DNA of 8,610 nucleotides from Haloferacaceae archaeon (GTDB taxonomy: Archaea > Halobacteriota > Halobacteria > Halobacteriales > Haloferacaceae). The stretch spans positions 1 to 8,610 of the forward strand of contig JAHENP010000059.1 in the NCBI GenBank assembly GCA_018609965.1. The letters are read 5' to 3'. A program made the translations under genes and the position numbers. The notes beneath the pieces were generated by a model that saw only the letters and a program-made list of their open reading frames with translations, had not been told where the DNA came from and made no database searches. Of the stretch, positions 1-6,896 are shown one piece after another. Position 1 is the stretch's first letter; each line of letters starts with the position of its first letter.

Positions 1-1040
1 CCGAGGTCGTTCGGGAGTTGGTCCGAGACCGATCGTTCGGTGATCGGCCGAGGGAGCTCCGGGACGGTGGGTTCAGACTGCTCGGGACGACCATCCGGAC
101 GGCGCCCGTCGTGTTCGGGAGTGACTTCGAGCGGACGACGGCGCCGACACGCTCTAGCCACGAGGTCGAGGGGACGCCGAAGGCGGGTGACATCGACGAC
201 GTAGTGACACGCCTGTTGGACAGTTTCCTCGGCGGCGACGCCGTCCCACGGGCGGAGTTACTGACGGGGTTCGTCCACGAACTCGTCCAGACCCAGCGCG
301 ACCAGTTCGGCGCAGACGGCGAGTACGAGGTGCCGGACGGGCGGCTACTCGAACAGTACGTCCAGTTCCGGGCGCTGGAGGCGGTCGGCGCCGTCGCGAG
401 TGACGATAGCCCAGACACGATCTCGTCGTGGCTCCACCGAGAGGCAGAAACAGACACAGCGAGGAAGCGGGACGCGACAGACACGACACACCCCACACAA
501 GTGACACAGACCGAGTCAGCGACCAACGGCGAGACGGACGGATCGACCGACGACGACCACAACAGGCGCGCCGAGCGACTGGCGGCGTTCGTCGACGACC
601 ACCCAGTGTTGGCAGAGAGCGACCCGCATCGGGCAGCGTTCCTGCTGGGCGGACTCGTCGGCCGGATCTCCGCCCTCCAACGACGGAACGACATCTCTTC
701 GACGCTCACCCGGCGGTACCCGGTCGACTACCTCACGAAACAGTCGATCAAGGAAGTGACGAAAGAGGTGTTGGACGCCAACGAGACGTACATCCAGTCG
801 ATGGACACGCTCTCGGGGCAGTACAACCGTCGATACGTCGAGCCACTGCCAGACCTGATGCTGTCTGCCCACCCGAGCGACTGGCGTGTCACTCAGGACG
901 AACTCCAGTGGGTGTACGGCCTCGGAATCGCGTACGGGAAGAACGACCAGAGCGACCGAGACGACGACGAGGATACGAGCGACGAGACGGATGCGGACGG
1001 CACAGCGGCGTCGAACGACATTGCAGACACCACAGAGTGA
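1..1040 (+). CDS. cas8b: Cas8b (Csh1 type), type I-B Cascade large subunit, 3' part only
   Basis: The reading frame is open from the left edge (codons in phase from base 3) to TGA at 1038-1040, giving about 345 residues. Haloarchaeal Cas8b is usually about 700 residues, so roughly the N-terminal half lies outside. The TTG at 18 is not a likely start. The family's role is the large subunit of the type I-B Cascade complex, acting in PAM reading and Cas3 recruitment. The best conserved part, at about 646-800, contains AAFLLGGLVGR, then TLTRRYPVDYLTKQSI, matching Csh1-family C-termini. It follows a low-complexity Thr/Asp/Glu linker encoded at about 440-570. The C-terminal 35 residues are a strongly acidic tail. 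In type I-B systems this C-terminal region can also be translated separately as the small subunit Cas11b; GTG codons at 501 and 606 are possible internal starts. Assignment rests on these motifs and on the cas7 gene 2 bases downstream. Confidence 0.85.
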   Translation, partial: EVVRELVRDRSFGDRPRELRDGGFRLLGTTIRTAPVVFGSDFERTTAPTRSSHEVEGTPKAGDIDDVVTRLLDSFLGGDAVPRAELLTGFVHELVQTQRDQFGADGEYEVPDGRLLEQYVQFRALEAVGAVASDDSPDTISSWLHREAETDTARKRDATDTTHPTQVTQTESATNGETDGSTDDDHNRRAERLAAFVDDHPVLAESDPHRAAFLLGGLVGRISALQRRNDISSTLTRRYPVDYLTKQSIKEVTKEVLDANETYIQSMDTLSGQYNRRYVEPLPDLMLSAHPSDWRVTQDELQWVYGLGIAYGKNDQSDRDDDEDTSDETDADGTAASNDIADTTE

Positions 1041-1042
1041 CA

Positions 1043-2140
1043 ATGAGCCACGCTGACACCGGCGCCGAGACTGGCGTCTCGACGGACGAGGACACACTGT
1101 CGAACAGATCGGAGTTCGTGCTCCTGTACGACGCGGCAGACTGCAACCCGAACGGCAACCCGTTGTCCGCGAACGACAAACCACGCATCGACGAGACGAC
1201 GGGTGAGGCAGTCGTGACAGATGTGCGACTGAAGCGGTACATCCGGGATCAGCTGTACGACGACGGCCACGGCGTGTACGTCCTCAACCCGTCGAAGGCA
1301 GACGAACAGGACTCCTTCGAGCGTGACGACTTGTTCCTCTCGACTGCGGGCCTCGATCAGGACGAGCTAGATGACCACGACGGGGCGGTGATCGCAGACC
1401 GGTTTCTGGCCAACGCCGCGGATGTCCGGTACTTCGGGGCGACGTGTTCGTTCTCCAGCGACATCCAGAGCGATCTCGGTGACGACTTCCCTGGGCAGTT
1501 CACTGGGCCAGTCCAGTTCGAGCACGGCCGGTCGATGCACACGGTTGTCACGAAGACGGAGTCGAAGCAGCTCTCGACAGTGATCAGGACGGGTGACTCC
1601 GATCAAGGGACGTTCGCCACGGACAACCGGTTGGAGTACGCGCTCGTCAGGTTCCACGGCGTCGCCAACGAGAACGGCGCGGCGACGACGGGACTGACGA
1701 CCGCGGATGTCCGCCGGCTCGACAGCCTCATCTGGCGGTCGCTGAAGAACCAGACGCTCACACGGTCGAAGGCTGGCCACCACCCACAGCTGTACCTCCG
1801 GGTGGAGTACGACGCCGGCGGCTACTACCACGGCGGCCTGGACGATCTGATCGAGCGGACGGACGCGGCAGAGACAGACGGGTCGGAGTACCGTGCGATC
1901 ACAGACGTGTCACTGACTGTCGACCCGCTGCTGGAGCGACTCGCGGCCGACGCCGACCGCGACCGGATCGAGGCGGTCCACGTCGTCGCCAGCGACCGGA
2001 TCGAGTTCGAGCCCGCCGGGCGGGACACAGACGCCCCCACCGTCGACGGCGGTGCCGAGGCGCTGTACGACGGGCTCCAAGCAGCAGTCGGAGAGACGAC
2101 GGTGGATGTGATCGACCCGTACACCGACGGCGACCGATGA
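1043..2140 (+). CDS. cas7: Cas7 (Csh2 type), type I-B Cascade backbone subunit
   Basis: The protein is 365 residues, close to the usual haloarchaeal Cas7 length. Family role: multiple copies coat the crRNA spacer and form the Cascade backbone. The N-terminal hallmark of Csh2 is clear: DCNPNGNPL at residues 33-41, then PRIDETTGE and VTDVRLKRYIRD at 58-69. RYFGATCSFS and FTGPVQFEHGRSMHTV in the middle are also typical of RAMP-fold Cas7. The frame stays open upstream to 428, but that stretch lies over cas8b in another frame and is Arg-rich nonsense. ATG 1043, two bases after the cas8b stop, gives a start in line with the family. A weak purine-rich GAGTGA precedes it. The first 20 or so residues are an acidic, Ser/Thr-rich extension. 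The stop overlaps the cas5 start (ATGA), which suggests coupled translation. Confidence 0.95.
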   Translation: MSHADTGAETGVSTDEDTLSNRSEFVLLYDAADCNPNGNPLSANDKPRIDETTGEAVVTDVRLKRYIRDQLYDDGHGVYVLNPSKADEQDSFERDDLFLSTAGLDQDELDDHDGAVIADRFLANAADVRYFGATCSFSSDIQSDLGDDFPGQFTGPVQFEHGRSMHTVVTKTESKQLSTVIRTGDSDQGTFATDNRLEYALVRFHGVANENGAATTGLTTADVRRLDSLIWRSLKNQTLTRSKAGHHPQLYLRVEYDAGGYYHGGLDDLIERTDAAETDGSEYRAITDVSLTVDPLLERLAADADRDRIEAVHVVASDRIEFEPAGRDTDAPTVDGGAEALYDGLQAAVGETTVDVIDPYTDGDR

Positions 2141-2931
2141 CGACGACGAGCGTCGACCCCGTCGGACGCGACTGTCTGTCGGTGACGATCCAGGCCGACT
2201 GGGCGCACTTCCGGCGGATCGACACGACGACCGACAAGCAGACGTACCGTGTGATTCCACGGACGACCGTCGCTGGGCTGCTCGCGGCAGTCGTCGGCGC
2301 TCCGCGTGACTCCTACTACGAGGCGTTCGGACCCGAGGTGTCCGCGGTCGCGGTCGTCCCGGAGACGGGACTCCGGACGATGGCGGTGCCACAGCTCACA
2401 CTCCCGACGAAGGAGAGTGATTTGACGACGGTCCCGAACGTCGGCGGCGAGGTGGTGAAGCCGGGCGTGACAGCGGAGGCACGCCAACGGCGCGGCTTCG
2501 AGTACCTCTGTGACCCGGCGTACACGATCCACCTCGTCGCGGCCGACGACTGGCTCGACCGACTCGCCGACCGGCTGGACGCGCGTGAGCCGACGACACC
2601 CGCAGAGGCACACGACCCGGCGATCAGCCCCGTCTACACCCTCTCGCTGGGGAAGTCGGAGTGTTTGGCGGACGTGACAGACTGCGTCCGGTCGACGGTG
2701 GCGGCGACGGACGCCGACCGCGCGGACTCAATCGTCCCGGAGTCGGCACTCGTCCCCGCACCCGGCGCCGCCTTCGAGATGGAGCGGACGCCGGCGTACA
2801 TGACCACCGCCGACGGCCGCCGACGGACGACCGGGTTCGTCTCGTACGGGTTCGACCCCGACGGAGGACAGGTGCCGGCCGATCCGAACGCGACTACGAG
2901 CGTCGCAGGCGACACAGTGGTGTTCGTGTGA
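2137..2931 (+). CDS. cas5: Cas5 (Cas5h), type I-B Cascade subunit
   Basis: The protein is 264 residues, normal for Cas5h. Family role: it caps the 5' handle of the crRNA and joins the Cas7 filament to Cas8b. The N-terminal RAMP signature is visible: DWAHFRR at residues 21-27, then TYRVIPRTTVAGLLAAVVG at 36-54, followed by RDSYYEAFGPEV, all characteristic of the Cas5 subfamily of type I-B. A C-terminal patch, TPAYMTTADGRRRTTGFVSYGF, matches the conserved part that usually reads as a TPfhmd-like loop in this family. The ATG overlaps the cas7 stop by four bases, and the stop overlaps the GTG of cas3 by four bases, so cas7, cas5 and cas3 look like one polycistronic unit. No broken or missing segment is seen. 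Confidence 0.95.
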   Translation: MTTTSVDPVGRDCLSVTIQADWAHFRRIDTTTDKQTYRVIPRTTVAGLLAAVVGAPRDSYYEAFGPEVSAVAVVPETGLRTMAVPQLTLPTKESDLTTVPNVGGEVVKPGVTAEARQRRGFEYLCDPAYTIHLVAADDWLDRLADRLDAREPTTPAEAHDPAISPVYTLSLGKSECLADVTDCVRSTVAATDADRADSIVPESALVPAPGAAFEMERTPAYMTTADGRRRTTGFVSYGFDPDGGQVPADPNATTSVAGDTVVFV

Positions 2932-5690
2932 CGGGCGACGAGTTCCTCGCTCGGCCCGGACAGACGCTGTCTGCCCATCTCGACGGCGTCCGAGCGCGTG
3001 CCATCACGCTCGCACCCGACGGCACGACGCCGGCGGGCGACGACTGGGAGACGCTGTTGTCCGTCGCGGCGACGCTACACGACATTGGGAAGTACACGCC
3101 AGCGTTCCAGAAGTCGCTCGGGGAGAGAGGGCGGCCGAGTCCGGAGGCGTACCACGCCGACGTGGGTGCGGTAGCGACAGCGTGTGCTCTCTGGCGTCGT
3201 GACGCCGTGTCGCCCCGCGGAACGCTCGCGGCGACGCTCGCGGTCGACAACCACCACGGCGGGCTTCCGAACGCGACTGACGTTCGTGGCCGTTGGCGTG
3301 ATCGCGAGGGATTGGAAAAGAACCTTCGCGGCCAAGAATACGGAACAAACAACCGCTCGGATGGGTTCGCGCTCGCAGACTGGAAGCTCGATACGATCCA
3401 CGCAACTGCCGCACACGAGCGCTTCGAGCGTGTCGCCGACGGCCTCTCGTGGAAGGCCGTGCGCTATCGGGGAGTCGAGCGGCTCGTTGAACTCGAAAAG
3501 AACTGTCTCGTCGAGAGCTGTCGTGACGGGAACTGTCGCAAGGGAGTCGTCGACGAACAGTTCTACCACACCCTCCTCCGGCTGTGGGGGACGCTCGTCT
3601 GTGCCGACCGGTTCGACGCCGCCGGTGCCTCAGTTGCCACCGACCGTCCGTTTCCTGACGAGACGGAGTTCTCGTTCGACAACGACGAGATCAAGGACTC
3701 GTCGGCAACGTCCAATCCGGGCACGTCCAATTCGGGTACGTCCAATCCAGGCACGTCCAATTCGGGTACGTCCAATCCAGGCACGTCCGATCTGACGGCA
3801 GAGCTGAACGAGATTCGAACGGACGCACGCGAGACGGCCCGCGAACGCTTGCTGGACGCCCACCCGGAGCACTCGGTGTTTCGACTCACGCTCCCGACGG
3901 GGTTCGGGAAGACGGCCGCGGGCGTGTCGGCGGCGACAGCGCTGGCAGAGGAGATCGGCGGCCGCGTCGTGTACGCGCTGCCGTTCACGACCGTCGTCGA
4001 CCAGGCCGACAGCGTGTTGCGCGACCAGTTCGGGGTGTCGCCGGGCGAGCCGTCGTACACCGTCCACCACCACCTCGCGGAGACGTGGACCGCACGCGAC
4101 GCCGACGGCGAGCCGCTGTCGGGCCGCACTGCCCGATCACACGCCCGAGCGTGGCGCGCCGGGTTGGTTCTCACGACGTACGTGCAGTTGTTCGAGAGTC
4201 TCGTCGGACCGACCGCCGGCCGCGCACAGAAGCTGGCAGCGCTGGAAGACGCCGTGATCCTCATAGACGAGCCGCAGGCTATCAGGCCGGCGTGGTGGCG
4301 GGCTGTCGCGACGGTGATTCGGACACTGCGTGACCGGTACGATGCGACGGTGATCCTCACGACCGCGACACAGCCGGGCGTGTTGGAAGCGTACGATGTC
4401 GACGAGCCGACGGAACTCGTGCCACACGACGACGCAGTCGAGTTCCTCGTCGACAACGAGCGTGTCGCGTTCGAACTGGACCCGACGGTTCGGCAGTGGG
4501 TCCACGACGACGCCGACAGCCGAGTCGCCGACAGCGAGGCAGCCCGACGGCTCTGCGCGGCCGCGACGGACGACGGTGACAACACGCTCGCCGTGACCGC
4601 GACCGTCGACAGCGTTGGCCGGCTGATCGAACACGTCACCGCCACCGCCGGCAGTGTCGTCTCGCTCGGGGACGCGCTGGAACGGTGGCTGGAGACAGCC
4701 GGTGACAGCCCTCGCGAGGCTGCCGTCGGTAACGGCGACGTGGCCGATGTCGCCGACGACTTTCTGACGTGGCTGTGTGACGACGACGAGCGCGTGGCCA
4801 GCAGTCAGCCGGCGGCCAGTACCACTGTGTCGGACGCGACCACCCTGCCGCCGGTGATCGTCCCGCTGACGGCCGCGCTCCGTCCGGTCGACCGTCGCGT
4901 CCTGATCCGGGTGTTGCGCGACCGACTTGCCGACGACGCGACGACACCACTGGACTCACATCCGCTCGTCTGCGTCTCGACGCAGGTGATCGAGGCCGGT
5001 GTGGACGTGAGTTTCGACCGGGTGTTCCGCGATCTCGCGCCGATCCCCTCACTCGTCCAGACTGCTGGTCGCTGTAACCGGTCGCTGGAGGGGTCGACCG
5101 GGCAGGTCACCGTCTGGCGACTCGACGGCCGTGACGGCCGTGTGCCGTCGGAGACGATCTACGGCAGCGAGGGTCACGGGGCCGGTGGCCCGGATCGCCT
5201 CGAACCGACGAGCGTCGTACTCCGGCGACACGACTCTGCGACAACGCCGCTCTCGGAGACGACGACACTCTCCGAGACCGACGTGATCACTGATCTCGTC
5301 GAGGAGTACTACGACCGCCGGCACGACACCGACGAGCGAGAGGATTCCGACGACGAGTTGGTGTCGTCGATGGAGGCGGCTGCAGCGGCGGACCTACGTG
5401 AGGCGACGCTGATCCCCGACGACAGCCGCCGCGTTCTAGTCGTCCAGACGGCCGCCGACCAGCGGGCGCTGGAGCGGTATCTCGGGGAACGCGCCGGTGA
5501 TGGAGCCACACGGGCGGCCGTCCGCGGGCTCGATCCCCTGTACGCGACCGTCTACGACGACGGCGTTGGGTCGTCAGGTGCAGTTCCGACGGGGATCGAC
5601 GATCACGGCGTCTCGGATCTCCCGTTCAATGTAGTCGACACGCAAGACAGCGAGCGGTACCGGATCGCTGACGGTCGCGGGTTGCGGTAG
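2928..5690 (+). CDS. cas3: Cas3 HD nuclease-helicase (type I-B effector)
   Basis: The 920-residue protein unwinds and degrades DNA that Cascade has bound. GTG 2928 overlaps the cas5 stop (GTGA). The open frame reaches back to 2661, but over cas5 it is Arg-rich nonsense. HD domain, about 1-250: H17, H51-D52 (LHDIGKYTPAF), H76 and N-H109-H110-GG are the expected metal ligands. The helicase starts near 290. Walker A is LPTGFGKT (322-329). Motif II is IDEPQ (D447-E448). Motif III is TATQP (479-483). Motif V is STQVIEAGVDVSFD (from 684). Motif VI is QTAGRCNR (711-718). All catalytic motifs are intact, so the enzyme should be active. Two oddities: a TSNPG/TSNSG tandem repeat at residues 261-285 in the interdomain linker, and a CX4CX4C cluster (C193, C198, C203) late in the HD region. 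No cas4, cas1 or cas2 follows. Confidence 0.97.
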   Translation: MTGDEFLARPGQTLSAHLDGVRARAITLAPDGTTPAGDDWETLLSVAATLHDIGKYTPAFQKSLGERGRPSPEAYHADVGAVATACALWRRDAVSPRGTLAATLAVDNHHGGLPNATDVRGRWRDREGLEKNLRGQEYGTNNRSDGFALADWKLDTIHATAAHERFERVADGLSWKAVRYRGVERLVELEKNCLVESCRDGNCRKGVVDEQFYHTLLRLWGTLVCADRFDAAGASVATDRPFPDETEFSFDNDEIKDSSATSNPGTSNSGTSNPGTSNSGTSNPGTSDLTAELNEIRTDARETARERLLDAHPEHSVFRLTLPTGFGKTAAGVSAATALAEEIGGRVVYALPFTTVVDQADSVLRDQFGVSPGEPSYTVHHHLAETWTARDADGEPLSGRTARSHARAWRAGLVLTTYVQLFESLVGPTAGRAQKLAALEDAVILIDEPQAIRPAWWRAVATVIRTLRDRYDATVILTTATQPGVLEAYDVDEPTELVPHDDAVEFLVDNERVAFELDPTVRQWVHDDADSRVADSEAARRLCAAATDDGDNTLAVTATVDSVGRLIEHVTATAGSVVSLGDALERWLETAGDSPREAAVGNGDVADVADDFLTWLCDDDERVASSQPAASTTVSDATTLPPVIVPLTAALRPVDRRVLIRVLRDRLADDATTPLDSHPLVCVSTQVIEAGVDVSFDRVFRDLAPIPSLVQTAGRCNRSLEGSTGQVTVWRLDGRDGRVPSETIYGSEGHGAGGPDRLEPTSVVLRRHDSATTPLSETTTLSETDVITDLVEEYYDRRHDTDEREDSDDELVSSMEAAAAADLREATLIPDDSRRVLVVQTAADQRALERYLGERAGDGATRAAVRGLDPLYATVYDDGVGSSGAVPTGIDDHGVSDLPFNVVDTQDSERYRIADGRGLR
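3708..3782 (+). repeat. Five-copy 15-bp tandem repeat inside cas3
   Basis: Five consecutive 15-base units start with ACGTCCAAT and alternate between a form ending CCGGGC or CCAGGC and a form ending TCGGGT. The true period is therefore 30 bases with two and a half copies. A decayed start of a sixth unit (ACGTCCGAT) follows. The units keep the frame and encode TSNPG, TSNSG, TSNPG, TSNSG, TSNPG. They lie between the HD and helicase domains, where a flexible linker is tolerated. The near identity of units points to recent slippage or unequal recombination. Confidence 0.95.
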
Positions 5691-5788
5691 CGGAGGCTGG
5701 CCGTGGCGTGGGCTCCGTTCGACTGTGGCTCACGATGCCGCCGCGAGGTCGTGGAATCTTGTAGTTCAGGTGATTGAGACGCTCGTGG

Positions 5789-5805
5789 GCCGAACCGTGT
5801 TCGGC
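5789..5805. repeat. Perfect 7-bp inverted repeat with 3-base loop
   Basis: GCCGAAC at 5789-5795 and GTTCGGC at 5799-5805 are exact reverse complements around the loop CGT. The stem can be extended by CTC (5782-5784) pairing with GAG (5806-5808) across a bulge of GTGG. It lies about 100 bases after the cas3 stop. It may be a terminator-like or RNA-protecting hairpin for the cas transcript, or part of a small structured RNA; the sequence does not decide. Confidence 0.6.
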
Positions 5806-5865
5806 GAGGACCCGACCGGGGACAAGTAGTTCCTGTAGCTCCGTCGAGCCCTGGGGGGTTTGGGG

Positions 5866-5896
5866 GTGATTGTTGAACCCATTGTGGGATCGAATC
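5866..5896 (+). CRISPR. Solitary degenerate CRISPR repeat (candidate)
   Basis: The segment reads GTGATTGTTGAACCC, then A, then TTGTGGGATCGAATC. The haloarchaeal type I-B repeat known from Haloferax, recalled from memory, is GTTTCAGACGAACCC followed by TTGTGGGATTGAAGC. Allowing the single inserted A, the 3' half matches at 13 of 15 positions and the 5' half at 9 of 15. Over the central part from GAACCC to GAA, 18 of 19 positions match. The repeat hairpin (CCC around TTGT, then GGG) is kept. Orientation is the same as the cas genes. No good second copy is present, so this is a relic or a crRNA-like element, not an ordinary array. A plain terminator hairpin between convergent genes is the main alternative. 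Confidence 0.45.
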
Positions 5897-5924
5897 GGCC
5901 GACAACCCGACACACCGACCCCAC

Positions 5925-6839
5925 TCACACACTCCCGCCACGCTTGTCGAGCGTGTGGTACAACACCGCACGCTCCTTCGCGTCGGCCTCCAACATCACG
6001 TCCGACTCGGCGCGGAGCCAAGAGGGAACACGGGCCACGTATTCGGCGTGGCTCTGTGGCCGGATCGAACTGTCGCCGGCGTGGAGTCGCTCTGCCTCCG
6101 AGAGGTGCGTGACGGGTCGCGCGTCCCACGTCTCGCGAGCGCGGTCGAACGCCTCGCGGTAGCTCACGCCGCGGTGGGTGAACTTGTGGTGGTGGTAGTC
6201 GAAGGTGACGGGCACACCACACTCGCTCGCGACGCCGTCCGCGAGTTCCGTCGCGGAGTAACAGCTCTCGTCGTCGTCGTTCTCGACGGTGAGACGGTCG
6301 GCGGCTCGGTCGGGGAGATTGTCGACACGCTCACAGAACCGCGCGAGCGTCGCCTCCCGATCACCGTAGGTCGCGCCGACGTGGACGTTGATCGCGTGGT
6401 ACGGCGTCCGCGGGAGATCCATCAGGTCGAGCCACCGGCCGTGGTTCGCCACGTCGCGGGCCGACCGGTCGGCGGTGTCGGCCGACGTGCTCGCGAGTTT
6501 GCAGTAGTAGTTGGGGTGGAACGTCAGCCGAATCCCGTTCTCGCGGACGAAATCGCCCACGTCGGCGAGCGCGTCCGCGAGTTCGTCGAACCGCGGGAGC
6601 GACTCGATTTCGTACCGAAGGTTCCACGGGACGAGCTTCGAGGTACAGCGGTAGAAGAAGATGCCGTGGCGGACGTTCCAGCGGAGAATCTGCAGGAGAT
6701 CACGGGCGTTCTGGACTGCGAGGTCGGCGACGTACGACAGCCCACGCTCTTCGAACGTCTGTTCCTGCATACTCCGGTTGCACCGCACCGGCGGGTCTTC
6801 CTCGCGGAGCGTCCGGTTCATCGCGGCGTAGCCGAGCAC
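5925..6839 (-). CDS. uvdE: UV damage endonuclease UvdE/UvsE
   Basis: The protein is 304 residues, full length for the family. Known role: a TIM-barrel metal-dependent endonuclease that nicks DNA just 5' of UV photoproducts and some other lesions, starting excision repair independently of UvrABC. Seen features, in order: LGYAAMNRTL at the N-terminus, ILRWNVRHGIFFYRCTSKL at 51-69 (H58), FHP at 107-109 (H108), INVHVGATYGD at 150-160 (H153), VENDDDESCY from 185 (E186), FDYHHHKF from 213 (D214, H217), HLSEAE from 245 (H245), and MLEADAKERAV from 282 (E284). These cover the expected metal ligands. GTG 6839 is chosen because it directly precedes the conserved LGY and no other ATG or GTG lies between it and the in-frame TGA upstream, which is the orc1 stop. 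It follows orc1 by 57 bases on the same strand, so co-transcription is possible. Position 111 is Tyr where, from memory, the Thermus enzyme has a lesion-probing Gln. Confidence 0.93.
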   Translation of the reverse strand: MLGYAAMNRTLREEDPPVRCNRSMQEQTFEERGLSYVADLAVQNARDLLQILRWNVRHGIFFYRCTSKLVPWNLRYEIESLPRFDELADALADVGDFVRENGIRLTFHPNYYCKLASTSADTADRSARDVANHGRWLDLMDLPRTPYHAINVHVGATYGDREATLARFCERVDNLPDRAADRLTVENDDDESCYSATELADGVASECGVPVTFDYHHHKFTHRGVSYREAFDRARETWDARPVTHLSEAERLHAGDSSIRPQSHAEYVARVPSWLRAESDVMLEADAKERAVLYHTLDKRGGSV

Positions 6840-6896
6840 AGAACGTGTTAGGTGAGCCGTCGGTTCAACAGTTGCGGTCTCGCCGGCTGGGGGGTC

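Larger units (their letters stand above)
5691..5924. other. Gene-free gap between convergent cas3 and uvdE
   Basis: These 234 bases separate the cas3 stop from the uvdE stop. I see no convincing gene in them. They hold a perfect 7-bp hairpin (5789-5805), a CRISPR-repeat-like sequence (5866-5896) with its own CCCA-TTG-TGGG dyad, a G-run (5853-5865), and a protein-like but startless reading on the minus strand (5719-5847). Because both flanking genes end here, the hairpins could also serve transcription termination, although no T-tract typical of archaeal terminators follows them. In related haloarchaeal loci, cas4-cas1-cas2 or a CRISPR array would usually occupy this side of cas3. Confidence 0.8.

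Noticed and set aside
428..1042. N-terminal extension of the cas7 reading frame over cas8b
   Set aside because: The translated part is Arg/Pro-rich and lies in the wrong frame over conserved Cas8b sequence; ATG 1043 gives a normal Cas7 start.
2661..2927. Extension of the cas3 frame into cas5
   Set aside because: The sequence is Arg-rich nonsense in another frame of cas5; GTG 2928 with a GTGA overlap gives the expected HD-domain N-terminus.
3563..4645. 360-codon open frame on the minus strand within cas3
   Set aside because: It is Ser/Arg/Val-rich and opposite to conserved helicase motifs; long antisense frames are common in GC-rich DNA.
5751..5757. GTGGAAT as a third decayed CRISPR repeat one period further upstream
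   Set aside because: Only seven bases match and the 5' half has no similarity.
5762..5780. tRNA D-arm-like sequence TAGTTCAGGTGATTGAGAC
   Set aside because: The D stem does not pair properly, no acceptor or anticodon stem fits, and the GATCGAATC that looks like a T loop is over 100 bases away without a matching stem.
5772..5796. Another repeat-like string, GATTGAGACG then CTCGTGGG
   Set aside because: It needs a four-base deletion to match the CRISPR repeat and its distance to the copy at 5866 fits no repeat-spacer period; shows how easily weak matches arise here.
5955..6851. 298-codon plus-strand open frame opposite uvdE
   Set aside because: Antisense shadow of a well conserved UvdE protein.
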